From Halobacillus sp. A5 (GTDB taxonomy: Bacteria > Bacillota > Bacilli > Bacillales > Halobacillaceae): a stretch of 64,000 bases of DNA. Below are positions 8,469 to 16,186 of this stretch, in pieces. A model generated the notes under the pieces. The model was not told the origin of the DNA and searched no databases. It worked only from the letters and a program-made list of their open reading frames with translations. The stretch lies in contig NZ_JAIZEO010000005.1 of NCBI RefSeq assembly GCF_024189315.1, positions 248,001 to 312,000 on the forward strand, given 5' to 3'. The first letter of the stretch is position 1. Every line of letters starts with the position of its first letter. The position numbers were made by a program, and so were the translations under genes.

Positions 8469-8924
8469 TTACTCTTCGAATGACGTCTGATTTTGAATGC
8501 TGCCGTCTTTCTTGTGTACTATGGCCTTGGTTCCCTTGTTTTTAGCAATTTCTTTTGCACGTTCAACTGCATCCTTTTTATTCTTAAATACATAAGAAGC
8601 TTTTTTGGCGTCCTCAGACTGGACAGCCCAGCCTTTATCGTGAGCGACCACATGCTCCCCTTTATCCAACAGCTCTGGACGGCTGTGCTCTGCATTTTCG
8701 TCACGCTGTTTTAATTGTTTATCGCTCATATTGCGAACTTGGTCAATTTCACTCTTACTTGCACTGTCGTACCACTCTTTTGCTTGTTCGGTAGCAATGG
8801 GGATGGCTCTGCCTTCATCGTATCCTTCATCGATCATAGCATTCGCAATATCTATAGCTTTTTTCCGCACTGTAGTATCAAGGTTTTTCAATGAACTTGG
8901 ATAATCATTCGTATCCCAAGGCAT
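8469..8924 (-). CDS. DUF2188 domain protein
   Basis: This 151-residue hydrophilic protein has an N-terminal module common in Bacillaceae and Proteobacteria (MPWDTNDYPSSLKNL, then AIDIANAMIDEGYDEGRAI). A DUF2188 domain follows in the C-terminal half (HDKGWAVQSEDAKKASYVF, then AKNKGTKAIVHKKDGSIQ). DUF2188 proteins are short and of unknown function, often linked to stress. The ATG at 8924 is chosen because AAAGGAG precedes it by 8 nt. The GTG nine bases upstream overlaps that site. Confidence 0.75.
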   Translation of the reverse strand: MPWDTNDYPSSLKNLDTTVRKKAIDIANAMIDEGYDEGRAIPIATEQAKEWYDSASKSEIDQVRNMSDKQLKQRDENAEHSRPELLDKGEHVVAHDKGWAVQSEDAKKASYVFKNKKDAVERAKEIAKNKGTKAIVHKKDGSIQNQTSFEE

Positions 8925-9059
8925 TATATTCACTCCTTTTTTCTTTTTTTGACCTTTACCTCAATAGTAGATCTTTCAAACAAAAATTTTTCGTCAATAT
9001 ACCAAAAATTTCGCAATAAATTGGTTTAACAAAAATTTTTAAGGGAAAATTATTAATTA

Positions 9060-9087
9060 TTGTTAGAAAAACAGAACATCTTATGTT
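9060..9087 (+). promoter_or_regulatory. sigma-A-type promoter of glnA
   Basis: TTGTTA (9060-9065), a 16-bp spacer and TATGTT (9082-9087). The -10 region overlaps the GlnR/TnrA box, as expected for repression. Confidence 0.5.
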
Positions 9088-9100
9088 AGAATTCTTAACA
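9084..9100. promoter_or_regulatory. GlnR/TnrA box upstream of glnA
   Basis: TGTTAGAATTCTTAACA matches the GlnR/TnrA consensus TGTNA-N7-TNACA at every fixed position. The symmetry extends outward to 11-bp arms (9078-9106). It overlaps the -10 region of the glnA promoter, so a bound regulator should block transcription. Confidence 0.8.
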
Positions 9101-9178
9101 TAAGATTATTTAGAGATTACAGACTATTTATCTGGTTCGTAAATCTCGAAAAATTAAACAAAGGTGAGGGTAATAAAT

Positions 9179-10489
9179 ATGACTTACACGAAAGAAACAA
9201 TCAAGCAGAAAGTGAATGAAAAAAGAGTGGAATTCATCCGCCTCGAGTTCACGGACATGCTGGGGGACACAAAGAATGTAGAGCTCCCGATCGAAGAACT
9301 CGAAACCGTACTAGAAAATGAAGCAATGTTCGACAGCTCATCCATCTCAGGGTTCTCCGATATCCAGGAGAGTGATATGTATCTCTATCCTGACTTAGAT
9401 ACTTTTTTAGTATTACCTCAGGAAATGGATGAAGACCCGATTGCGCGTTTCATTTGCGACATTTATACACCGGACGGAGAGCCTTTTGAAGGTGATCCCC
9501 GTTTTATACTAAAAAGGGCAGTAGAAGAAGCTAAGAATCTTGGTTATACGGTAAACGTAGGTCCTGAACCGGAATTCTTTCTTTTCAAACTAAATGAAGA
9601 AGGATACCCGGTACGTAAAATGAACGACCGCGCAGGTTACTTTGACGCCTCTCCAAAAGACAAAGGAGACAATGTCCGCCGTGATATCGTACGTACATTG
9701 AAGAAAATCGGTTTCGAAATGGAAGCATCTCACCATGAAGTTGCAAAAGGACAGCACGAGATCAACTTCCGCTTTGACGAACTTCTGAAAACAGCTGATA
9801 ATATTCAAACATTCAAGAGTGTGGTTAAAGATGTGGCTACTAACCATGATTATCACGCTACATTTATGCCAAAACCAGTAACTGAAGATAACGGATCCGG
9901 TATGCACTGTCACTTGTCTTTATTTAAGGATGGAAACAGCGCATTCTATGATAATGGAACAGATGATGAAATCTCCCAGACCATGAAATATTTCATGGGT
10001 GGAATTCTTCATCACGCAAGCGGTATTGCAGCCATTACTAACCCAAACGTTAACTCATACAAGCGCCTTGTGCCAGGATATGAAGCTCCTGTAAGTGTGG
10101 CATGGTCTCACTCTAACCGCAGCTGTATGATCCGTGTACCGACTACCCGTGGACTGGGAACTCGTTTTGAAGTACGTCATCCGGACCCAACTGCTAATCC
10201 TTATTTGGCTCTTGCTGTGCTTATACAAGCTGGTCTTGAAGGAATCCGTAATAAGATGGATCCAGGTCAAGCTGAATCTCGTAACTTATATGAAGTAACA
10301 GATGACAGTATCCCTACTCTTCCTACAAACCTTAAGGAAGCACTTGAAGCTCTTCAAAAAGACGAAGTCCTTCTTAAAGCTCTTGGAGAGCACACTTCCA
10401 AAGTCTATATTGATGAGAAAGACGAAGAATGGACGGAGTATTCCCTGCAGGTAAGTAATTGGGAACTTGAACACTATATGAGCAAATAA
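9179..10489 (+). CDS. glnA: glutamine synthetase type I, divergent paralog
   Basis: This 436-residue enzyme makes glutamine from glutamate, ammonia and ATP. GS-I landmarks are present: GPEPEFFLF, SHHEVAKGQHEI, NGSGMHCHLSLF, NSYKRLVPGYEAP and NPYLALAVL. It differs from standard Bacillus GlnA in the segment FDSSSISGFSDIQESD (51-66). The usual sequence has G at the second-listed D's neighbour (FDGSS) and R in VRIEESD. That arginine (B. subtilis R62) is linked to glutamine feedback inhibition, and here the aligned residue is D61. No glnR gene lies upstream, so this is probably a second glutamine synthetase. It is controlled by the adjacent GlnR/TnrA box. Confidence 0.92.
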   Translation: MTYTKETIKQKVNEKRVEFIRLEFTDMLGDTKNVELPIEELETVLENEAMFDSSSISGFSDIQESDMYLYPDLDTFLVLPQEMDEDPIARFICDIYTPDGEPFEGDPRFILKRAVEEAKNLGYTVNVGPEPEFFLFKLNEEGYPVRKMNDRAGYFDASPKDKGDNVRRDIVRTLKKIGFEMEASHHEVAKGQHEINFRFDELLKTADNIQTFKSVVKDVATNHDYHATFMPKPVTEDNGSGMHCHLSLFKDGNSAFYDNGTDDEISQTMKYFMGGILHHASGIAAITNPNVNSYKRLVPGYEAPVSVAWSHSNRSCMIRVPTTRGLGTRFEVRHPDPTANPYLALAVLIQAGLEGIRNKMDPGQAESRNLYEVTDDSIPTLPTNLKEALEALQKDEVLLKALGEHTSKVYIDEKDEEWTEYSLQVSNWELEHYMSK

Positions 10490-10493
10490 TCAG

Positions 10494-10522
10494 AAGAACC
10501 CCCGCATCAGGGGGTTCTTTTA
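10494..10522. terminator. bidirectional terminator after glnA
   Basis: AAGAACCCCC pairs with GGGGGTTCTT around GCATCA. It is followed by T-rich sequence in both directions and lies between convergent genes. Confidence 0.85.
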
Positions 10523-11380
10523 TGATTTTTTGTTTTCTTCCTCTATCATTTTTGATTCTATATCATCAATTTCATTCGAAAGCTCTGAAAGCTTATTCTC
10601 TAGAACTCTCATAAAGATTACTTTTGAATCTTCATCCTCCTCGAACTCTGAAGAAAAGCCTAATAAATCCTTCACCTGAGTTTCAAGTTGGGCAAGAAAT
10701 TGCAGATCCTGATCCTCAATTAGCTCTTCGCTTTCTTCGGGAACAGCCACCGCTTGTTTCAATTGTTCTTCCAATTGCTCTACTTTGGTTTGCAGCGTAT
10801 TGTTTTCAAGAGTCAACGCTTCCATATTCTCTTCAAAATATGCCTTATCTTCTATCCAGTTATTTTCAAGAGTTTTCAACTTATCCACTGCATTCGTTTT
10901 AGCAATTCTTTCGGTGCTTAATTCTTTATTTTTCTCCTCTAATTCTTTTTGAGCGTTAACGTAGCTCGCCTGAAGCATTGCCATATCATTCTGCTGCTGA
11001 GACAACCGCGAACGGTTAGTCGATAGTTCTTCTTTTAATGTTTTTAGTTCGCTTAAGAGTTTTTGCTGTTGCTGAAACAACTCTGAATTCTTGTGCTGCA
11101 CCGCTGTTTTTTCATTTATAAGCTTTTCTTTATTTTCTTTATAACTATTTATTTCCCTGTCATGCCCCTTTAACCGTCTATCAAGCTCTCCCCTGGCAGC
11201 ATTTAACTGCACGCTGAATTCTTCGTTCTGCTCAAGTAAGTAAGCATTCTCTTTCTTTAATGCTTCGAGCTGAGAATAATGATAATTGTCCTGGTAATCC
11301 TTAACTTTTTCTTTGTATTTATCCAGCTCTGATTTAAAATAAATCAGCTTCTGCTGCATTTGGATAGGATCACTTTTCAT
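10520..11380 (-). CDS. long coiled-coil protein, unknown function
   Basis: This 286-residue acidic protein is helical coiled coil from about residue 8 to 215, with heptad-spaced L, K, E and Q. A non-coiled acidic segment follows (AVPEESEELIEDQDLQFL), then a C-terminal helical region. There is no signal peptide, transmembrane segment or enzyme motif. It is the distal gene of a three-gene minus-strand operon (12332 to 10520) divergent from a coiled-coil and JAMM protease operon. A structural or scaffold role is inferred from composition only. Confidence 0.65.
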   Translation of the reverse strand: MKSDPIQMQQKLIYFKSELDKYKEKVKDYQDNYHYSQLEALKKENAYLLEQNEEFSVQLNAARGELDRRLKGHDREINSYKENKEKLINEKTAVQHKNSELFQQQQKLLSELKTLKEELSTNRSRLSQQQNDMAMLQASYVNAQKELEEKNKELSTERIAKTNAVDKLKTLENNWIEDKAYFEENMEALTLENNTLQTKVEQLEEQLKQAVAVPEESEELIEDQDLQFLAQLETQVKDLLGFSSEFEEDEDSKVIFMRVLENKLSELSNEIDDIESKMIEEENKKS

Positions 11381-11461
11381 ACTTCAACCTCCGGTAAACC
11401 AATTTTTCTAGGCACCTATATTTCTATGTGTATGAAAAATCTGCCTATAATGTGCAAGTTC

Positions 11462-11773
11462 TCAAACTTTCTCCTTAAGCAGAGAAATTACTTCAGTGAA
11501 CTCTTCCTCACTCTGTTTAATCACTTGATTTAACTCTTCAATCCATTTCGTTGAATCCAGTCCGTCACCTTCCCCTCTTACTTCAGGGGTTTGCTTTTCA
11601 AAATTCATTAACAAATGAATAATCAGCATGTTTAATGTATTGTTTTCTAAAAAAACGAAACTGTTGTTTCGACTTTTCTTGTTTTCTTTCAGGTCTTTCA
11701 GCTGGTCCCTCATAAACTGACGAATGAGATGCTTCACTAGAAGCTTCTGATCTTGCTCATGATGTTTGGTCAT
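11462..11773 (-). CDS. small helical protein, unknown function
   Basis: This 103-residue soluble protein is basic at the N-terminus (MTKHHEQDQKLLVKHLIRQ) and acidic at the C-terminus. No family is recognised. The ATG at 11773 is chosen because GGGGGGATAAAG precedes it. The longer in-frame start lies upstream of that site. It overlaps the end of the preceding gene by 17 bp, indicating tight coupling within the operon. Confidence 0.6.
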   Translation of the reverse strand: MTKHHEQDQKLLVKHLIRQFMRDQLKDLKENKKSRNNSFVFLENNTLNMLIIHLLMNFEKQTPEVRGEGDGLDSTKWIEELNQVIKQSEEEFTEVISLLKEKV

Positions 11774-12332
11774 CTTTATCCCCCCGTGAAAAAGTTGTAC
11801 CATTCAGGCTAATCGGATTAAGTACTGCTGCCCCCTCTGGAACTTCCTTACTGTAAGCAAACCCCAAAACACTGCCCGCGTAATCCATGTCTGAAATCCA
11901 CTTCACTTGAAAGTTTGAGAAGGAAATCGTTTCTTCCGGGTTAATCACCTCAGTATTTATGGGTTTTAACCAGAACTCTTCTTTGTCTGTTTTCTCATTC
12001 ATCCGCTGCCAGCCTCCAGGATTCTTAGACGAAGGCTTAGACGAGTCATATGTGTACTTCCCCGATAAAGTGAACGGTGAATTCTCTGAGAGTTTAATAC
12101 AAATATAAGGATTAATTAATGGCACCGTCCCTGTATTAGTCAGATGGTATGAACCAAAACAAAGGCTCTCCTGACCAGGATCGTGGGAAATACTTAAAGA
12201 GTATGTAAAGTATGATAATAATTGAATGCGATTCTTATTTTTAAGTTGTATAATTAAATCCTTTAGTTGCTTGAAGTACATTTCGTTCTGATTACGGAGT
12301 AAGGTTATGCTTTTGTCTAATTCATCCACCAT
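11757..12332 (-). CDS. uncharacterised protein with N-terminal coiled coil and beta-rich domain
   Basis: This 191-residue protein has about 35 N-terminal residues of coiled coil (DELDKSITLLRNQNEMYFKQ region). The rest is beta-rich with T, S, N and aromatic residues (SYHLTNTGTVPLINPYICI, then GKYTYDSSKPSSKNPGGW), reminiscent of a surface or jelly-roll domain. No signal peptide is present. Family unknown. The ATG at 12332 follows AAGGTGAACGTG. It is first in its operon, with a sigma-E-like promoter 50-75 bp upstream. Confidence 0.6.
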   Translation of the reverse strand: MVDELDKSITLLRNQNEMYFKQLKDLIIQLKNKNRIQLLSYFTYSLSISHDPGQESLCFGSYHLTNTGTVPLINPYICIKLSENSPFTLSGKYTYDSSKPSSKNPGGWQRMNEKTDKEEFWLKPINTEVINPEETISFSNFQVKWISDMDYAGSVLGFAYSKEVPEGAAVLNPISLNGTTFSRGDKDDQTS

Positions 12333-12380
12333 CACGTTCACCTTCTTTCAACAAAATAAAGAGAGGCTGCTCCTCCCTCC

Positions 12381-12409
12381 ATCTTATGTGGTACACCTAA
12401 GGAATATCA
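12381..12409 (-). promoter_or_regulatory. possible sigma-E (mother-cell) promoter for the 12332 operon
   Basis: Read on the minus strand: TGATATT, 14 bp, CATAAGAT. This resembles the sigma-E consensus (kmATATT, N14, CATACANT) with the right spacing. The call rests on short motifs only. Confidence 0.35.
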
Positions 12410-12419
12410 CACGAGAGGA

Positions 12420-12433
12420 CACAGCACGCTGTG
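12420..12433. promoter_or_regulatory. palindrome between divergent operons
   Basis: CACAGCACGCTGTG has 6-bp inverted arms and sits between the two divergent promoter candidates. It is a plausible shared operator. No known regulator motif is matched. Confidence 0.3.
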
Positions 12434-12467
12434 CCCTTCAAATATGTTAATTTATGTTTCACTGGCG

Positions 12468-12498
12468 GCATATGTTTTTAATAGAACCCACATATAAT
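12468..12498 (+). promoter_or_regulatory. possible sigma-E/sigma-K promoter for the 12591 operon
   Basis: GCATATG, 16 bp, CATATAAT. The -10 part also fits CATANNNTA of sigma-K. It lies about 95 bp upstream of the start codon. Tentative. Confidence 0.35.
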
Positions 12499-12590
12499 AT
12501 AGAAGCGTTTGTCGAGGTTAAACATTTTTATTGTCACGAATCCAATTACAGTCAATAGAATAATTATGGGCTACCAAAGGGTGATGAGTG

Positions 12591-13400
12591 ATGGAAAAGC
12601 AAAAAGGGTTTGATTCACAGGAAATCGTGAAGATGAAACAAAGAATTCAAGCTTATAAACTTACACTGGAAACAATCAAAAAAGAACGTCTCCTGTCAGA
12701 AGATAACCTGAGTACAGGCAATACAATTTTTTCAAAGATGGAAGGTGCTTTAAAACAAATGGAAGAAGAACAAATAGATAGAAACAGTATGGAGTTTGAA
12801 CAATTCTCAAACCGACTTGAGTCACTCGAAGAAACCATCAAGCAGTTAAAAGACGATGTTCATTCGATCACGTTGGAATTGGAAAAGCTTCCATTAGCTG
12901 ATCTTGTTGAAAGTATGAATCATATGCTCATCCTTCAGGAAAAATATATGGAGGAAGATCGAAAAGAAAAACAAGAAGTAAGAGAAGAATTAAAAGGATT
13001 AAAAGAAAGATTGGGTACGGCCCAGCCGGCAGACCAAACAAAACGGAATACACAGCCCGCCAATTTCAGACAGTTGCGAGACATGGTGAAATCTTCTAAA
13101 CAAATCTATGATCCTGCCATGAAGCCTTATCCTCAGAAGCGTTCAAACTACCCACAGCCGCCCGTTCCAGGAAGCCAGACTATAAACAAGAACTCTAAGC
13201 GAAACGTTATTAATTCATCTAATAAGAATTCACCTAAAAAAAAAGATAGACAACAGCTCATCTATAACAAACCACGATCCAAAACCATAGCCTCCACTAA
13301 ACAAGGTGAAATCAAGGATACTGAACAGTCAGGCGCAAGAGAAAAAGCTCTATCGTTTTTTTCTTTTTTCCAGAAGAGGAAACAATATGAGAAAAAATAA
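12591..13400 (+). CDS. coiled-coil protein with basic, Pro/Asn-rich tail
   Basis: This 269-residue protein has a coiled coil over about 8-140. A low-complexity tail follows, rich in K, N, S, P and Q (ANFRQLRDMVKSSKQIYDP, then YPQPPVPGSQ), ending in a hydrophobic-basic cluster. There is no signal peptide or known domain. The ATG at 12591 follows AAAGGGTGATG. Its 3' end overlaps the JAMM protease gene by 14 bp, so the two are translationally coupled. It may be a scaffold or substrate of that protease; this is inference. Confidence 0.6.
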   Translation: MEKQKGFDSQEIVKMKQRIQAYKLTLETIKKERLLSEDNLSTGNTIFSKMEGALKQMEEEQIDRNSMEFEQFSNRLESLEETIKQLKDDVHSITLELEKLPLADLVESMNHMLILQEKYMEEDRKEKQEVREELKGLKERLGTAQPADQTKRNTQPANFRQLRDMVKSSKQIYDPAMKPYPQKRSNYPQPPVPGSQTINKNSKRNVINSSNKNSPKKKDRQQLIYNKPRSKTIASTKQGEIKDTEQSGAREKALSFFSFFQKRKQYEKK

Positions 13401-13794
13401 TCCTCTTATCATTCCAATGGATATATATAATGACATGATTAAGCTAGGCAGAATGAGTCTGCCCTATGAGGTGTGTGGACTTTTAACTGGTTTCCGCTCT
13501 ACGATCTATACTAATTGGCCCCTTGTAAACGAAGCAAAGTCAGTTCATCGTTTTTTTGTAAGTCAATCCGTGGTGGAACAGACCTTGAAGAGAATAGAGG
13601 AGAAGTCAGAGGAAGTTCTAGCTGTCTATCACTCACACCCAACGACTTCTCCTATACCTTCAAGCTATGACATAGAACATCATGATAATGAAGTGAAAAT
13701 GATCATTATCTCCTATAAAAATAATCCTCCTGCCGTTAAATGTTTTCAAATATTTAATCATACTTACTATTCTTATCCTTTAGAAATACACTAG
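13387..13794 (+). CDS. JAMM/MPN+ metallopeptidase-like protein
   Basis: This 135-residue protein carries a complete JAMM zinc motif: E28 in PYEVCG, H82-S-H84-P, then S92 and D95 (HSHP, seven residues, SxxD). JAMM proteins are zinc isopeptidases or peptidases. Bacterial ones act on small ubiquitin-like proteins (for example Mec+ on CysO) or have unknown targets. No ThiS/CysO-like or E1-like gene is nearby. The start at 13387 follows AGAGGAAACAAT, and an upstream in-frame extension would lie inside the preceding gene. Its operon partner is the coiled-coil gene it overlaps. Confidence 0.75.
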   Translation: MRKNNPLIIPMDIYNDMIKLGRMSLPYEVCGLLTGFRSTIYTNWPLVNEAKSVHRFFVSQSVVEQTLKRIEEKSEEVLAVYHSHPTTSPIPSSYDIEHHDNEVKMIIISYKNNPPAVKCFQIFNHTYYSYPLEIH

Positions 13795-13853
13795 CCCTCT
13801 CCAATTTCAACCTTCAGACTATACTATAGTAAAATGGGAAGGAGAGGTCAGGC

Positions 13854-13994
13854 TTGAAATCAAAAAAAGCGAAACGAAGTACAGCACCACTTATCGTTAA
13901 AAGAGATAAATCAGAACCTACTGTTATAGATTCCGCAAGTATAAAAAGAAGAGTTGGTTATAAATCTGGTGGCTGCTGCGGCAAGAGAAGGTAA
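13854..13994 (+). CDS. small basic protein with C-terminal GGCCGKRR
   Basis: This 46-codon gene starts at TTG 13854, nine bases after AAGGAG (13839-13844). It ends at TAA 13992. The product is strongly basic and ends with tandem cysteines in VGYKSGGCCGKRR. It follows the JAMM protease by 59 bp in the same direction and may be part of that operon. The paired glycines before the cysteines recall protease-processed tails, but a link to the JAMM enzyme is only speculation. The family is unknown. Confidence 0.5.
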   Translation: MKSKKAKRSTAPLIVKRDKSEPTVIDSASIKRRVGYKSGGCCGKRR

Positions 13995-14082
13995 AGCATA
14001 CAACGAGAAGTCATTATAAAATACATGGGGCTGATGAAGTCCCTGTATTTCCAGGCAGAAACGGACAAGTTTTCCTTCTCTA

Positions 14083-14541
14083 CTATTCTACTGAAATTTC
14101 TTTAAGAAACCTTAGTCCGAAGTATTCATAAGTAACTTTCACTTTTTCAATACGTTCACCACTGCTTACACTCAATCCATAGATAATATCTTCATCATCG
14201 TAAGGAACGGAATCAGTGCCAGCCCGAAGAACTGTTCTTTTAATTGGTTGAAAATGACCTTCAAATTCATCTTCATCTTGAAAATTGTCACTTATAACAA
14301 AGCCGCTTCCTCCTTCGACAACTTGAAAAGCCGTCTCCTTTGGCGGTTCATCTGAGTTGACATGGACATCTGTAAAATAAATATCCTGCATTCCTTTATT
14401 CCCTAGTGAAATCACCACAGTCTCATCCGATTCACTCATCCCATACCCCCCATTAATTAAAGGTGGATTCAATTTGACAAAGGTAAAAAAGCCTCCTATT
14501 CCAAAGATCACAAGGATAATGAGTATAAGCACCCACTTCAT
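14083..14541 (-). CDS. membrane-anchored uncharacterised protein
   Basis: This 152-residue protein has an N-terminal transmembrane anchor (MKWVLILIILVIFGIGGFF). An extracytoplasmic beta-rich acidic domain follows. Its start ATG overlaps the stop of the upstream acetyltransferase (ATGA), which fixes the start at 14541 by translational coupling. No family is recognised. The sequence after the anchor (LNPPLINGGYGMSES) could be a short linker. Confidence 0.65.
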   Translation of the reverse strand: MKWVLILIILVIFGIGGFFTFVKLNPPLINGGYGMSESDETVVISLGNKGMQDIYFTDVHVNSDEPPKETAFQVVEGGSGFVISDNFQDEDEFEGHFQPIKRTVLRAGTDSVPYDDEDIIYGLSVSSGERIEKVKVTYEYFGLRFLKEISVE

Positions 14542-15083
14542 CTTACAGACCAATCTTCAGCAAGAATACTGTAAACTACGTGATCCACATAGTGATCATA
14601 AAGCCATTCAACTTGTCTCAGTCGTCCCTCTTCTGTGAAACCGAGGCGTTCTGGAATCGCTCTGCTGGAGTTATTGCTTTCTGCAGCTCTTATTTCAATT
14701 CTGTTTAAGTGTAGATCTTTGATCAGGTAGTTTGTTAATGCTTTTACCGAACGAGTCATGATTCCCTTATTTATAAACTCTTCTCCAAGCCAGTACCCAA
14801 TACTTGTGCTTCGGTTGGTCCAGTCGGCAGCATGGGTCCCGATCACCCCCGCTATTTTACCTTTATATAGAATACAAGCAGAGATTCCCTGATGGGCTGC
14901 GTATTTATTCAAACCCATCTGTATGAACTCTTTAGTATGTTTAATCGATTCATTATCGTCAACCCAGCCCAGCCAGGTGCGGAGATGGTTTCGTGAGGTG
15001 TTCGTTAACTCATAGAGCTCATCCGCATCTTTCATCTCCATTAATTTTAAAGATAATTCATCGTCTATCTTATGTACAAACAT
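14538..15083 (-). CDS. GNAT acetyltransferase (YdaF/RimL-like)
   Basis: This 181-residue GNAT protein belongs to the RimJ/RimL group, closest in pattern to B. subtilis YdaF. It has IGYWLGEEFINKGIMT (acetyl-CoA binding region) near 95-110, LNRIEIRAAESNNSSRAIPE, and GFTEEGRLR before the C-terminus. Members acetylate ribosomal protein N-termini, antibiotics or other amines, so the substrate cannot be called. It is the first gene of a two-gene minus-strand unit with a membrane-anchored protein. Confidence 0.8.
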   Translation of the reverse strand: MFVHKIDDELSLKLMEMKDADELYELTNTSRNHLRTWLGWVDDNESIKHTKEFIQMGLNKYAAHQGISACILYKGKIAGVIGTHAADWTNRSTSIGYWLGEEFINKGIMTRSVKALTNYLIKDLHLNRIEIRAAESNNSSRAIPERLGFTEEGRLRQVEWLYDHYVDHVVYSILAEDWSVR

Positions 15084-15170
15084 TTATTCTCTCTCCTTCG
15101 TCAAATTTATACAAGATCTTACTCTACTAAACTAATTCGATAGTTTACAAGAAACTCCTTCTGGCTTCAT

Positions 15171-15198
15171 AAAAAAACCGCCCTTAAGGACGGTTTAT
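15171..15198 (-). terminator. terminator of the acyl-CoA operon
   Basis: On the minus strand, AAACCG and CC pair with GG and CGGTTT around TTAA, followed by seven Ts. It lies directly after the last gene of the operon that begins at 24485. Confidence 0.75.
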
Positions 15199-15199
15199 T

Positions 15200-16174
15200 C
15201 TATGGTTTCAGGATTAACTTACCTTTGGTGCGACGACCTTGCATAAGTTCATGGACCCGGGCCGCTTCCTCCAGCTTGTAAATCCCTCCAACTGTCAGTT
15301 TTAATTTGTCTTCATGAACCAACGTAAGTAATTCCTGTAAACTCCTTTCAAATAAAGCCGGCTTTTTCATTATTTGAGGCAGGAAAAAACCAATAACCGA
15401 CAAGTTGCGGTTCATCAGTCCTGACGGATACATTTCTGCCGGATTACCGCTGGCCACTCCATAAATAACTAGTCTTCCGAATGCACTCATACACTTGATG
15501 GTTTCGTGAAATATCTCTCCGCCCGCCATTTCTAACGCAATATCTACACCTTTTCCACCTGTAGCTTCCATCACGGATTCCCGCCAATTAGTGTTCGTAT
15601 AATTAACTAAATGATCGGCGCCTAATTCCTGGGCCAGAGCGAGTTTTTCTTCATTACTTGCGGTTGCGATCACCTTCCCCGCACCGAAATGCTTGGCAAG
15701 CTGTACTGCTAATGAGCCGACTCCTCCTGCTGCCGCGTGGACTAACACGGTTTCTCCTTTTACAAGCCTGCCCATTGTAGTTATCAAATGGTAAGCTGTT
15801 AATCCTTGAAGCGGAAGAGCAACTGCAGATTCATCATCTAACCCTTCAGGTATTCGAATCAATGTTTCAGCCGGCACTGCTGCATACTCTGCATAACCTC
15901 CAGAGGAGATAAGTGTGACCACCCGGTCTCCTTTTGAAAAATGTTCCGCCCCTTCGGAAGCTTCCTCAACGACACCAGCTATTTCAGCTCCAGGTGTAAA
16001 AGGAAGCGGAGTGGGTACAACATAAGCTCCTTCACGTCTGGCTGTGTCCGCATAGTTCACTCCGATTGCTGTAACTCTAACAAGAACTTCTCCTTTTTTT
16101 GGTTCAGGCTTAGTGACCTCTGCTGTTTGCAGGACATCAGGCCCTCCATATTCCTTAAAGAGTACTGACTTCAA
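15200..16174 (-). CDS. zinc-independent quinone oxidoreductase-type MDR protein
   Basis: This 324-residue medium-chain reductase has GVNYADTARREG near 38, the NADPH site AAAGGVGSLAVQLAK near 148, and a C-terminal GKLILKP. Qor-type enzymes reduce quinones or enoyl groups with NADPH. It is the last gene of the long acyl-CoA operon, 12 bp after the enoyl-CoA hydratase. A role in reducing an alpha,beta-unsaturated intermediate of that pathway is plausible. The terminator follows immediately. Confidence 0.8.
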   Translation of the reverse strand: MKSVLFKEYGGPDVLQTAEVTKPEPKKGEVLVRVTAIGVNYADTARREGAYVVPTPLPFTPGAEIAGVVEEASEGAEHFSKGDRVVTLISSGGYAEYAAVPAETLIRIPEGLDDESAVALPLQGLTAYHLITTMGRLVKGETVLVHAAAGGVGSLAVQLAKHFGAGKVIATASNEEKLALAQELGADHLVNYTNTNWRESVMEATGGKGVDIALEMAGGEIFHETIKCMSAFGRLVIYGVASGNPAEMYPSGLMNRNLSVIGFFLPQIMKKPALFERSLQELLTLVHEDKLKLTVGGIYKLEEAARVHELMQGRRTKGKLILKP

Positions 16175-16186
16175 TTTAACTCCTCC

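Noticed and set aside
8451-8470. Hairpin CCCG-GCTCG-CGGG followed by Ts
   Set aside because: Only four base pairs, and the T-run is on the wrong side for the minus-strand gene; the 19-bp hairpin nearby is the real terminator.
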